A stretch of DNA of 64,000 nt, from the NCBI RefSeq assembly GCF_013184545.1, contig NZ_JAAOJA010000002.1, forward strand, positions 1 through 64,000, read 5' to 3'. Of the stretch, positions 18,397 through 27,042 are shown in pieces. The stretch's first letter is position 1. Each line of letters begins with the position of its first letter. The position numbers were made by a program, and so were the translations under genes. Under the pieces are notes generated by a model that worked only from the letters and a program-made list of their open reading frames with translations, had not been told where the DNA came from and did no database searches. Origin of the DNA: Pseudomonas tumuqii (GTDB lineage Bacteria > Pseudomonadota > Gammaproteobacteria > Pseudomonadales > Pseudomonadaceae).

Positions 18397-18617
18397 GCCT
18401 GAGTGGATCAGTGGTCATGCGGGTGCTGCAGTGGCCTGCTATTCCTGACAAGACCCACTGCCGGAGCGGAGCAGTCGCTTCGGTGCGTGCAGTGCTGCGC
18501 AAGCTCTCGGGTAATCGATGGTCGGATTCGCGGATTTGGAAGATTGGCGGCCCTCTTCCAGGTAATCGCGGCCGGCTCTGTGACCGCCATTCAGCAACCC
18601 TGACAAGGGGTGTAATC

Positions 18618-18908
18618 ATGGCAACCTTCATCTCGCTGGTTAACTTCACCGATCAGGGCATCCGGGCGGTCAAAGACTCACCGGATCGCTTTCAGGCATT
18701 CAAGGCATTGGGGGAAAAGCTGGGCATAGAGGTCAAGGCCGTCTACTGGACTGTCGGCAGTTACGACCTGGTGCTGATCGTCGAGGGCGACGAGCAGGCC
18801 GCAACCTCCCTGCTGTTGAAAGTAGGCTCGCTCGGCAATACGCGCACGCAGACCCTGCGCGGCTTCTCGGAGCAAGAGATGCGCAAGATCATCGGCAACA
18901 TGCCTTAG
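18618..18908 (+). CDS. GYD-domain protein
   Basis: A 96-residue cytoplasmic protein. FISLVNFTDQGIRAVKDSPDR at the start and VYWTVGSYDLVLIVEGDEQAA in the middle define the GYD (ferredoxin-like) family. These are small dimeric proteins of unknown role. Start ATG 18618 has AAGGGG upstream; a longer in-frame reading exists but lacks this site. It is flanked by terminators on both sides, so it is monocistronic. Confidence 0.85.
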   Translation: MATFISLVNFTDQGIRAVKDSPDRFQAFKALGEKLGIEVKAVYWTVGSYDLVLIVEGDEQAATSLLLKVGSLGNTRTQTLRGFSEQEMRKIIGNMP

Positions 18909-18964
18909 GCCAGTCCCTGCCTGCAGGTTTTGCCGCAGTTGCAGTCGATTCGCTGGTGTTGGAG

Positions 18965-18996
18965 CGGCCCATCCCCCTGGTGATGGGCCGTTTCTC
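18965..18996 (+). terminator. Terminator after the GYD gene
   Basis: CGGCCCATC and GATGGGCCG pair around an 8-base loop, followed by TTTCTCT. It ends the GYD transcript. The remaining bases to 19355 contain no recognisable feature apart from the LysR promoter region. Confidence 0.72.
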
Positions 18997-19355
18997 TGTC
19001 GGGGAGTTGTTGCTCGTCGAGTTTGCCGCAGCATGGCTGCACTTCGCTCCTGCATAGCGGCGCTTTGGAGGGGGATGCGTCAGGCCGCGACCCGGGCAAA
19101 CCAGCCGGATCTCTCTGCGCCCAATGAGCCAGGTCTGGGTATGTTCAACCGAACAAGGTTTGATTGCTGACTGCACCGCTGCCCGCAGGTGTGGCCATCT
19201 GCAGCAGGTGCCAGGCTTGCTCGCCGCTGTCGGCTGGCATTGACTGAGCAGAGCCCCGGTTTTATCGGGGAGCATGACAACTTGGCGCTGTGTTTGCCAC
19301 AAGCATGGTTCTAAACTGCTCGGACATAACTACAACATTGCGTGACCTTGCCTGC

Positions 19356-20285
19356 ATGAAAATCCATCCACTGCCTCCGCTCAACAGCCTGGTGGCATTC
19401 GAAGCCGCTGCGCGACACTTGAGTTTTACCCTGGCCGCCCAGGAACTGAACGTCACCCAGGGAGCGATCAGCCGCCAGGTGCGTTTGCTCGAGGATTATC
19501 TGGGCAAGACCCTGTTCGAGCGCACCACCCGGGCGATCAACCTGAGCCCAACCGGCAGCCAGTACTACGACACCGTGCGCGATGCGCTCATGCAGGTGGC
19601 TCAGGCCACCGGCGAGATTCGTCACTGGCGAGGTGCGCAGCAGGTGACGGTGGCCACCAGCACGGCGATGGCCTCGTTGTGGCTGCTGCCCAAGGTGGCC
19701 GAGTTCCAGCGCGATAACGAAGAGATCGACCTGCGTATCATCGCCTATGACCACGTCAAGGAGTTCGCCCGCCTGGATTGTGATCTGGCGCTGTACTACT
19801 GCCGCACGCCGCCCAAGGATATTCAGGTCACACCGCTGTTTTCCGAGGAGGTGTTTCCGGTGTGCAGCCCCGACTACCTGGCCAAGTACCCAGAGCTGTA
19901 TGAACCGCAGCAACTGGCGGCCTGTACCTGGTTGTGGCTGGAGGATCCGCAGCGCGACTGGATCGGCTGGCCAGAGTGGTTTCAGCAGCTTGGACAGAAG
20001 GCGCCGGAGCCCAAGCGGCGGATCAATATCAACAGCTATTCGATGCTGATCCAGTCGGCGCTGAGTGGCCAGGGCATTGCCCTGGGCTGGTCGAATCTGG
20101 TCGACAACCACCTGCAGAGCGGGGCACTGGTGCGGCCGGTCGAGACCGTGCTGAAAACCGAGGCGAAGTTCTGCCTGCTCGAACCGCACAGCCGCGGCAT
20201 CGGCCGGCAGAGCGTCCAGCGCTTTCGCAGCTGGTTGCTCGAACAGTTGCCGGCGTCACTTGCCGAGGGGCAAGGCGAGGGTTGA
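19356..20285 (+). CDS. LysR-type regulator, GcvA-like
   Basis: 309 residues. The N-terminal winged helix-turn-helix has LNSLVAFEAAARHLSFTLAAQELNV and TQGAISRQVRLLE, the GcvA branch pattern (PPLNSLVAFEAAAR). A periplasmic-binding-like effector domain follows. Start ATG 19356 is at MKIHPLPPLN. It reads in the same direction as, and lies 750 bases before, the Rieske oxygenase cluster, so it is the likely local activator. The effector is unknown. Confidence 0.85.
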   Translation: MKIHPLPPLNSLVAFEAAARHLSFTLAAQELNVTQGAISRQVRLLEDYLGKTLFERTTRAINLSPTGSQYYDTVRDALMQVAQATGEIRHWRGAQQVTVATSTAMASLWLLPKVAEFQRDNEEIDLRIIAYDHVKEFARLDCDLALYYCRTPPKDIQVTPLFSEEVFPVCSPDYLAKYPELYEPQQLAACTWLWLEDPQRDWIGWPEWFQQLGQKAPEPKRRININSYSMLIQSALSGQGIALGWSNLVDNHLQSGALVRPVETVLKTEAKFCLLEPHSRGIGRQSVQRFRSWLLEQLPASLAEGQGEG

Positions 20286-20374
20286 GGGCCGCCCCGTCTT
20301 CGCCGCCGCGCTGTCGTGCAGCAAATCGGGTGCGCGGGGTCCCCTGTCCGTAGGAGCGTCATAGCCCATAAAAT

Positions 20375-20499
20375 CGATGGTTCCCACGCTCTGCGTGGTA
20401 ACCCGGCTTGGGACGCTCTGCGTCCGCCGTACCGAGACGCGGAGCGTCTCTGGCTGCATGCCCACGCGGACGGTTCGACGCCTCGACGTGGGAACGATC
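20375..20499. repeat. Palindromic repeat element
   Basis: GTTCCCACG at 20380 and CGTGGGAAC at 20487 form the outer arms. Inside are ACGCTCTGCGT and ACGCGGAGCGT pairs. Such GTTCCCACGC units recur in Pseudomonas intergenic DNA. It sits in the 753-base gap between the LysR gene and the oxygenase cluster; the rest of the gap holds no ORF I trust and should include the cluster promoter. Confidence 0.65.
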
Positions 20500-21038
20500 A
20501 ACAATTTGCAGTCGACGGCTATTTTCCGACAGGACTCCGAGTCCTTGTCTCGGCGGCCTCGCCTACGTTTTTCAACGGCATGCCAGGCCCCTGAACAGGC
20601 CTGACTGTGCACGCATTGCAATGTCCCCTTTTATTGTCGGTAAGGGTTTTTGTGGTGCAAGCCGGGGCGTGGGGGGCCAGCTGCAGACTCGGCCAATCCG
20701 GCCAAAGGCAGTCGCTCAATGCGCAGGTCAGCAGGTGGAACCGTCAGGCTCGGTTGCCCTGTTTCCGGGAACAAAGTGACGGTTCGGGCGACTGTCCAAC
20801 AAACCATTTATCTTCATGGATTGATGAGTTTTTAGCATTAGCCAGCTGAATGGCTGGGCCAATGGAGAGCTTTTGATCAGCGTGGATGGCGGATCTTTGC
20901 TTATGAGAAAAAGTCATTAATTGGTCTGTAAAAATCGTTTGTCGAACAATCCCCCGGTTCTCGAAACTCCCTGCCAACGGACTTTGGCCAGCGCGCCTGC
21001 CGATCATCAATCACCGTGCCTTGCAGGGGAGAACAACA

Positions 21039-22229
21039 ATGAACAATTCCATCTCTCAGCGTATTCCTGTGCAACAACTGGAACGCGTACTCAATCCGAT
21101 CGACCAGGCCACCGGGCTTGGCAACGAGTTCTACACCGAGCAGGGTTACTTCGAGCTGGAGCGCGATCAGGTCATGGGCAAGACCTGGGCTTGCGTCGGT
21201 TTCGCCAGCGACCTGGTCAAGAATGGCTCGGTCAAGCCGGTCGACTTCATGGGCCTGCCATTACTGCTGATGCGCAACCGCGAAGGCCTGGTACAGGTGT
21301 TCCATAACGTCTGCAGTCACCGCGGCATGAAGCTGGTCCAGGAAGAGGGTGAAGTGCAGGGCGTGATTCGCTGCCCCTACCATTCCTGGACCTATGACCT
21401 CAATGGCGGCCTGCGCGGCACCCCGCACGTCGGCGGTATCGACAAGCACAAGGACGAGCGTTTCGCCTGCGAGAAGCACGGCCTGAAAGCCCTGCGCAGT
21501 GCGATCTGGATGGACATGGTGTTCGTCAACCTGTCCGGCGACGCCCAGCCTCTGGAAGACATGCTGGCGCCGTTGACTGCGCGCTGGTCGCAGTTCCTCG
21601 GCGCCGACGGCATGGGCCTGCTGCGCCGCCGCCCGGGCCACGATGCCACCACCCTGGATATCAACTGCAACTGGAAACTGGCAGTGGAGAACTACTGCGA
21701 GGCCTACCACCTGCCGTGGGTGCACCCGAGCCTGAATACCTATTCGCGCCTGGAAGACCACTACAACATCCTCTTCGACGAGCGCTTCGCCGGCCAGGGC
21801 AGCTACGCCTACAACCTGTCCGACGTGGCCGGCACCCACCTGCCGAAGTTCCCCAGTTGGCCGCAGGATCGTCTGCGCAACGCCGAATACGTGGCCTTCT
21901 TCCCCAACGTGCTGCTCGGCATCCAGGCCGATCACGCCTTCGCCATGCAGCTGGAGCCGGTCGCACCGGGCCGGACCATCGAGCACCTGCGCCTGTTCTA
22001 CGTCGGCGACGAGGCCCTGGGCGACGAGTACGCCGCCTGCCGCAACGCCATTCTGGAGTCCTGGAAAGTGGTGTTCGCCGAGGACATCAGTTCGGTGGAA
22101 GGCATGCAGAAAGGCCGCCATTCGCCGGGTTACAGCGGCGGTGCGTTCTCTCCGGAAATGGACATCCCGACCCACTTCTTCCATCAGTGGGCGGCCCGTC
22201 AGCTGCTCGACACCACGCCGTCCGCCTGA
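21039..22229 (+). CDS. Rieske non-heme iron oxygenase, alpha subunit
   Basis: 396 residues. The Rieske [2Fe-2S] ligands are Cys92, His94 (CSHRG) and Cys112, His115 (CPYHSW). The mononuclear iron region is ENYCEAYHLPWVHP, the two-histidine part of the facial triad. Overall it resembles the choline / glycine-betaine / carnitine monooxygenase branch, which hydroxylates or N-demethylates quaternary amines with O2. No CntB/GbcB-type ferredoxin-flavin reductase is adjacent. The downstream rubredoxin-reductase fusion may supply electrons (inference). ATG 21039 has GGGGAG upstream. It is first gene of the cluster. Confidence 0.88.
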   Translation: MNNSISQRIPVQQLERVLNPIDQATGLGNEFYTEQGYFELERDQVMGKTWACVGFASDLVKNGSVKPVDFMGLPLLLMRNREGLVQVFHNVCSHRGMKLVQEEGEVQGVIRCPYHSWTYDLNGGLRGTPHVGGIDKHKDERFACEKHGLKALRSAIWMDMVFVNLSGDAQPLEDMLAPLTARWSQFLGADGMGLLRRRPGHDATTLDINCNWKLAVENYCEAYHLPWVHPSLNTYSRLEDHYNILFDERFAGQGSYAYNLSDVAGTHLPKFPSWPQDRLRNAEYVAFFPNVLLGIQADHAFAMQLEPVAPGRTIEHLRLFYVGDEALGDEYAACRNAILESWKVVFAEDISSVEGMQKGRHSPGYSGGAFSPEMDIPTHFFHQWAARQLLDTTPSA

Positions 22230-22239
22230 GGAGGTTGCC

Positions 22240-23685
22240 ATGTATCCGATTGCCCCCCACTGGCTGAATTACATCGACGGTGAGTGGTGCGACAGCACCC
22301 AGCACCTGACGGTGAACAACCCCGGCACCGCCGAGCCGTTGGCGAGTATTGCCCAGGCCAGCATCGCCGATGCCGAGCGCGCCCTGCAGGCGGCGCGCCG
22401 CTGTGCCGATGGCGGCGAGCTGAGCCGGGTGCGCCCGGCGCAACGGGTCAGCTGGCTGCTGCGCATCGCCGCAGAGATTCGTGCGCTGGCCGATGAAGGT
22501 GCCTGGGTCTTGTGCCAGGAAAACGGCAAGAGCCTGGCCGATGCCAAGGACGAGTTCACCGAGGCGGCGCGCTACTTCGAGTACTACGCCGGCATGGCCG
22601 ACAAGATCGAAGGCACCTCGATCCCGCTGGGCGACGGTTACATGGACTTCACCGTCTACGACCCGATGGGCGTTTCCGCGCAAATCGTGCCGTGGAACTT
22701 CCCGGTGTCGATCTGTGCCCGTTCGCTGGCGCCGGCCCTGGCTGCCGGCAATGCGGTGGTGATCAAGTCGCCGGAACTGTCGCCGCTGGGCATGTGCGTG
22801 TTGATCCGCGCCGTCGCCCGGGCCGGTTTGCCGCGAGGCGCGGTCAACCTGATCTGCGGCCGTGGCCGTGAGGTCGGTGCGCATCTGGTGAGCAGCGCCA
22901 AGGTCGATCAGATCGTCTTCACCGGTTCGGTGCCGACTGGCCAGTCGATCCTCCGTGATGCCGCCGAACATGCCATCCCCAGCGTGATGGAACTGGGTGG
23001 CAAGTCGGCGGCGATCGCTTTCGCCGATGTCGACCGCGAGCAGCTGCTGGCCAGCGTCAAGGGCGGCATCTTCTTCAATGCGGGCCAGGTGTGCTCGGCC
23101 ATGTCGCGGTTGCTGGTGCAGCGTGAAATCTACGAAGAAATCGTCCAGTCCGTGGTCGCGTTGGCCGAAGGGCTCAGCGTCGGCCTTGGCCAGGACAACC
23201 CAGACCTCACTCCGGTGGTCAGCGCCGGGCAACTGGCCGGCATCGAAACCTTGTGTCGGCGCGCAATCGATGAAGGTGCGGTAGCGGCCACCGGTGGTGA
23301 GGCCTTCAGCGACCGTGCCGGGCACTTCATGCGCCCGACCGTGTTTCGCGATGTCAGCCCCGAGATGTGCATCGCCCAAGTCGAGGTATTCGGCCCGGTG
23401 CTGGCGGTGATTCCCTTCGATAGCGAGGAGGAGGCCATCGCCATCGCCAACGGCACCGACTTCGGTCTGGTGGCCGGGGTCTTCACCCAGGACATCAGCC
23501 GCGCCATGCGCTGCGCCCGGCGCCTCAAGGCTGGCCAGGTGTTCGTCAACGAGTGGTATGCCGGCGGCATCGAAACCCCGTTCGGCGGCGTCGGCCTGTC
23601 CGGCTTCGGTCGCGAGAAGGGCCAGGAAGCCTTGTACAGCTACGTGCGTACCAAGAACGTGGCGATCCGCGTAGCAGGGGAGTAA
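22240..23685 (+). CDS. NAD(P)-dependent aldehyde dehydrogenase
   Basis: A 481-residue enzyme of the betaine-aldehyde / aminoaldehyde dehydrogenase type. It has PWNFPVSICARSLAPALAAGNAVVIK (cofactor site), FTGSVPTG, MELGGKSA with the general-base Glu, and FNAGQVCSAMSRLLV with the nucleophilic Cys. It should oxidise the aldehyde produced by a partner enzyme in the cluster to the acid. Start ATG 22240 follows GAGGAGG, ten bases after the oxygenase stop, so the two are cotranscribed. The exact substrate cannot be read. Confidence 0.9.
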   Translation: MYPIAPHWLNYIDGEWCDSTQHLTVNNPGTAEPLASIAQASIADAERALQAARRCADGGELSRVRPAQRVSWLLRIAAEIRALADEGAWVLCQENGKSLADAKDEFTEAARYFEYYAGMADKIEGTSIPLGDGYMDFTVYDPMGVSAQIVPWNFPVSICARSLAPALAAGNAVVIKSPELSPLGMCVLIRAVARAGLPRGAVNLICGRGREVGAHLVSSAKVDQIVFTGSVPTGQSILRDAAEHAIPSVMELGGKSAAIAFADVDREQLLASVKGGIFFNAGQVCSAMSRLLVQREIYEEIVQSVVALAEGLSVGLGQDNPDLTPVVSAGQLAGIETLCRRAIDEGAVAATGGEAFSDRAGHFMRPTVFRDVSPEMCIAQVEVFGPVLAVIPFDSEEEAIAIANGTDFGLVAGVFTQDISRAMRCARRLKAGQVFVNEWYAGGIETPFGGVGLSGFGREKGQEALYSYVRTKNVAIRVAGE

Positions 23686-23690
23686 GCGAC

Positions 23691-25088
23691 ATGTTCAAGA
23701 CCTGGCTCTGTGTGGTGTGCGGTTTGATCTACGACGAGGCCCTCGGTTGGCCGGCCGACGGCATCGTCGCCGGCACCCGCTGGGACGATGTGCCCGAGGA
23801 CTGGAAGTGCCCCGAGTGCGGGGTCGGCAAGGACGATTTCGAGATGCTCGATATCAGCCCGGTGGTTGCGGCAGTGGCCAGTGAACCGCTACCGCTGCCG
23901 TCGGTGGCTGCGCCTGTGCAGGCGGCGCAGGTGCGCCAGCCAATCGTGATCATCGGCAGCGGTTACGCCGGTTACGGCCTGGCCCAGGCCTTGCGCCGGG
24001 CCGACCCGCAGGTCGAGATCCGCGTGCTGACCCGCGAATCCGGTCACCTGTATTCCAAACCGGCGCTGTCCATCGGCTTGGCGCAGGGCAAGAGCGCCGC
24101 GCTGCTGTCGGGCGAGTCGGCCCTGGCGATCGAGCAGCGCCTGAATATTCGCGTCTACCCGTATTGCACGGTCGAACGTATCGACAGCGGCGCCCGGCGC
24201 CTCTACACCAACATCGGTGAGATGGACTACGGCCAGTTGGTGCTGGCCAGCGGTGCCGCGCCGATTCGTCTGCCGATCGAGGGCGATACGGCGGCGCTGC
24301 TCAGCGTCAACAACCTGCACGATTACCGCAGCTTTCGTGAGCGCCTGATCGGCGTGCGTCGGGTGGCGATCCTCGGTGATGGCCTGATCGGCTGCGAGTT
24401 CGCCAACGACCTGGCCGGCAGCGGTTTTTCCGTCAGCGTTATCGGCCTCGGCCAGTGGCCGATGGAACGCCTGCTGCCGGTCGAGGCCGGCCGGCAGGTG
24501 CAGGCGGCCCTAGGCGAGCTGGGTGTTAGCTGGCATTTGCAGAACACCCTGCAGCGTATCGAGTCGGTCGAGCAGGGCTATCGCCTGATCCTCGCCGACG
24601 GTCAGTGCCTGGAGGCCGACCTGGTGCTCTCCGCCGTTGGCCTGCGTCCCAACCTGAGCCTGGCCGAGACGGCCGGCGCCTCCGTGGGACGGGGCATCCA
24701 GGTGGACGCCCAGTTGCAGTGCTCGCAGCCGGGGATCTACGCCCTGGGCGATTGCATCGAGATCGACGGCCAGCTGTTGCCCTACCTGGCGCCGATCAAC
24801 CGGGGCATCCAGGCCCTGTGCAAGACCCTGCTCGGCCAGCCGACGGCGGTCAGCTATCCGCTGATGCCGGTGACGGTAAAGACCCCGGCGGCGCCGCTGT
24901 GCCTGCTGCCGCCGGCCGTCGGTGTAACCGGGGGATGGCGCTGCACGGCTACCGACGATGGTCTGAGCGCCGGTTTCTACGATGCCGAGGGGGCGCTGCA
25001 TGGCTTCGTCCTGCTCGGTCGCCACGCCCAACAGCAGCGCAATGCCTGGCTGCAATCCTGTCAGAACGCGCAACGGGCCGTGGCCTGA
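23691..25088 (+). CDS. Rubredoxin fused to NAD(P)H:rubredoxin reductase
   Basis: 465 residues. Residues 1-55 are a rubredoxin with iron ligands Cys7, Cys10, Cys40 and Cys43 (CVVCG and CPECG). A linker leads to a two-dinucleotide-fold flavoprotein: FAD site IVIIGSGYAGYGLAQALRRA, NAD site VAILGDGLIGCEFANDLAGSG, and the FAD-binding ALGDCIEIDGQ. Such fusions pass electrons from NAD(P)H to an oxygenase or oxidative-stress enzyme. It lies five bases after the aldehyde dehydrogenase, between it and a flavin oxidase. This suggests it powers the Rieske enzyme, which would be unusual since Rieske oxygenases normally use plant-type ferredoxin reductases. Confidence 0.92.
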   Translation: MFKTWLCVVCGLIYDEALGWPADGIVAGTRWDDVPEDWKCPECGVGKDDFEMLDISPVVAAVASEPLPLPSVAAPVQAAQVRQPIVIIGSGYAGYGLAQALRRADPQVEIRVLTRESGHLYSKPALSIGLAQGKSAALLSGESALAIEQRLNIRVYPYCTVERIDSGARRLYTNIGEMDYGQLVLASGAAPIRLPIEGDTAALLSVNNLHDYRSFRERLIGVRRVAILGDGLIGCEFANDLAGSGFSVSVIGLGQWPMERLLPVEAGRQVQAALGELGVSWHLQNTLQRIESVEQGYRLILADGQCLEADLVLSAVGLRPNLSLAETAGASVGRGIQVDAQLQCSQPGIYALGDCIEIDGQLLPYLAPINRGIQALCKTLLGQPTAVSYPLMPVTVKTPAAPLCLLPPAVGVTGGWRCTATDDGLSAGFYDAEGALHGFVLLGRHAQQQRNAWLQSCQNAQRAVA

Positions 25089-25265
25089 GAGGCTGTGAAA
25101 AATCGCTTGCCTACTGCGGCCGTCGCCGGGCGGCTGCAACTGCGTTGCGCTACGCAAAAACGTCGGTCATTTGGCTCGCCAAACTCCCTCGTTTTCACGT
25201 AGCGCGCCTTGTTTCGCTCACCCGACGGCGTCCTCGCGACGGCCTTCGGTTTTTTCACAGCCTCT
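25088..25265. repeat. 178-base palindromic element abutting a stop codon
   Basis: Perfect 15-base ends AGAGGCTGTGAAAAA (25088-25102) and TTTTTCACAGCCTCT (25251-25265). The interior also contains further complementary stretches. The first base is the last base of the rubredoxin-reductase stop codon. No ORF is inside. It resembles a miniature inverted-repeat element or a folded transcript end. Confidence 0.8.
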
Positions 25266-25279
25266 GAGGGCAAAAAAAC

Positions 25280-26608
25280 ATGAGCAAGAAAATAAACCTG
25301 CCCTATGACGACGCCAGCTGCGGCTGGTACGCCGCCCTGCCCGAACAACCGGTCTGCACCCGCTTGCAGGGCGAACAGCGCGCCGATTACGCGGTGATCG
25401 GTGCCGGTTTCGCCGGGCTGGCCGCCGCCCGCCGGCTGGCCGAGCATCATCCACAGGCGCGCATCCTGCTGGTCGACGCCCAGCGCGTCGGTTACGGCGC
25501 GTCGGGGCGCAACTCCGGCTTCGTCATCGACCTGCCGCACAAGTTTGCCCTGGAACACCCGGACCCGGCGCACAAGCAGCGCCTGCTCGGCCTCAATCGC
25601 GCCGCCATCGATCAGTTGCAGGGGCTGATCCAGCGCCACGGCATCGATTGCCAGTGGTCCCACGCCGGCAAGTACCAGGGTGCCGTTGGCCCGCGCGGGC
25701 TGGCCTATCTGGAGCATTTCGAACATCTGCTCAAGGGCCTCGGCGAGCCCTTCCACTGGGTCGAGCGCGACGAGCTGGCGCGGGTAGTTGGCAGCCAGCA
25801 CTACAGTCGGGCGATCTACACCCCGGGCTGCTACCTGATGCAGCCGGCGGCACTGGTCACCGGTCTGGGTTGTTCGCTGCCGGGCAACGTCGAGTTGCTC
25901 GAGGAGTCGCCGATCCAGCGCCTGGAGCGCGACGGTCAGGGTGGCTGGATCTTGCACGGCAATAACGGCCGTATCCGCACGCCGCAGCTGCTGCTCGGCA
26001 CCAGCATCTTCACCCAGGAGTTCGGCTACCTGCGCAACCGCCTGCTGCCGGTGATGACCTTCGCCAGCTGGACCCGGCCCTTGAGCGATGCCGAGTTGGC
26101 GGCTTATGGCGGCGAGCTGGATTGGGGCCTGACCCCGGCCGACCATGCCGGCACCACGGTGCGCATGACCCAGGACCGCCGGCTGATCATCCGCAACACC
26201 TACAAGCACGTGCCCAAGTACGGCAAGAGCAGCAGCGAGGCCATGCGTGCCAGTGTCCGCGAGGATCACCGCAAGGCCTTCCTGGCGCGCTTCCCACAGC
26301 TGGCCAACGTCCCGTTCAGCCATACCTGGGGCGGGGTGTACGCCATCTCGCGCAACTTCACCAACTTCTTCGGCGAGCTGGAGCAGGGCGTCTATGCCTC
26401 GGCCTGCGACAACGGCGTCGGCGCGGCCTGGGGCACCATTTCCGGCACCCTGCTGGCCGACCTGGCGGTGGGCGCCGATTCGCCGCAGTTGCGCGACATC
26501 CAGGCGGTCACCGGCATGCCCTCGTTGAACCCGCCGGAACCCTTGCTCGGCCTCGGCGTGCGCTCGCGCATTCGCCTGGCGGCCTGGAACAGTCGGAGCG
26601 AGCTATGA
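25280..26608 (+). CDS. FAD-dependent amine oxidase / dehydrogenase (DAO family)
   Basis: 442 residues. The N-terminal FAD fold is YAVIGAGFAGLAAARRLAEHHP, followed by GASGRNSGFV, typical of the DAO group including gamma-glutamylputrescine oxidase and glycine or sarcosine oxidases. The C-terminal ACDNGVGAAWGTISGTLLADL closes the FAD site. It likely oxidises a secondary or primary amine to imine or aldehyde, giving substrate for the upstream aldehyde dehydrogenase. It starts after the palindromic element and overlaps the next gene by 4 bases (ATGA), showing translational coupling. Confidence 0.87.
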   Translation: MSKKINLPYDDASCGWYAALPEQPVCTRLQGEQRADYAVIGAGFAGLAAARRLAEHHPQARILLVDAQRVGYGASGRNSGFVIDLPHKFALEHPDPAHKQRLLGLNRAAIDQLQGLIQRHGIDCQWSHAGKYQGAVGPRGLAYLEHFEHLLKGLGEPFHWVERDELARVVGSQHYSRAIYTPGCYLMQPAALVTGLGCSLPGNVELLEESPIQRLERDGQGGWILHGNNGRIRTPQLLLGTSIFTQEFGYLRNRLLPVMTFASWTRPLSDAELAAYGGELDWGLTPADHAGTTVRMTQDRRLIIRNTYKHVPKYGKSSSEAMRASVREDHRKAFLARFPQLANVPFSHTWGGVYAISRNFTNFFGELEQGVYASACDNGVGAAWGTISGTLLADLAVGADSPQLRDIQAVTGMPSLNPPEPLLGLGVRSRIRLAAWNSRSEL

Positions 26609-26976
26609 GCCAGGTCGTTTCCGGGAAAGGCCCGGTGCTGCTGGTCGATCACCATGACCTGGAGTTCGTTGCGCGCGGCGGCCCACCCGGCGCCGCCTAT
26701 GTGGCCCGCGCCATCAGCAACGAGGTGTCGCCGAATATCGGCATCGGTTTCGCCCGCTGGGAGGGCGCCGAGGTGGCCTGGACCCTGCTGTATGACGAGG
26801 TGATCTTCGTCATCGAAGGCTGCTTCGAACTACGAGCCAACGGCGAGCTGTACCGGGTCGAACCGGGCCAGCTGCTGTGGCTTCCCGAGGGTACCGAGCT
26901 GGTCTACGGCGGTCATGCGCTGTTCGGCTACGTGGTTCATCCGGGCGACTGGAAGCAACGTCACGGCTTGGCCTGA
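26605..26976 (+). CDS. EutQ-like cupin protein
   Basis: A 123-residue single cupin. The barrel is visible as WTLLYDEVIFVIEGCFELRANGELYRVEPGQLLWLPEGTEL, resembling the C-terminal cupin of EutQ (acetate kinase activity reported for some EutQ proteins). Its usual metal-site histidines are sparse, so catalysis is uncertain. ATGA overlap couples it to the FAD oxidase, suggesting a role in handling the same substrate or product. Confidence 0.75.
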   Translation: MSQVVSGKGPVLLVDHHDLEFVARGGPPGAAYVARAISNEVSPNIGIGFARWEGAEVAWTLLYDEVIFVIEGCFELRANGELYRVEPGQLLWLPEGTELVYGGHALFGYVVHPGDWKQRHGLA

Positions 26977-27042
26977 TCGTTCTGCCGCCGCATTCCCTGT
27001 TCGGGAGCGGCGGCTTTGTTCATTCTGGCCAAGGAGCCAAGC

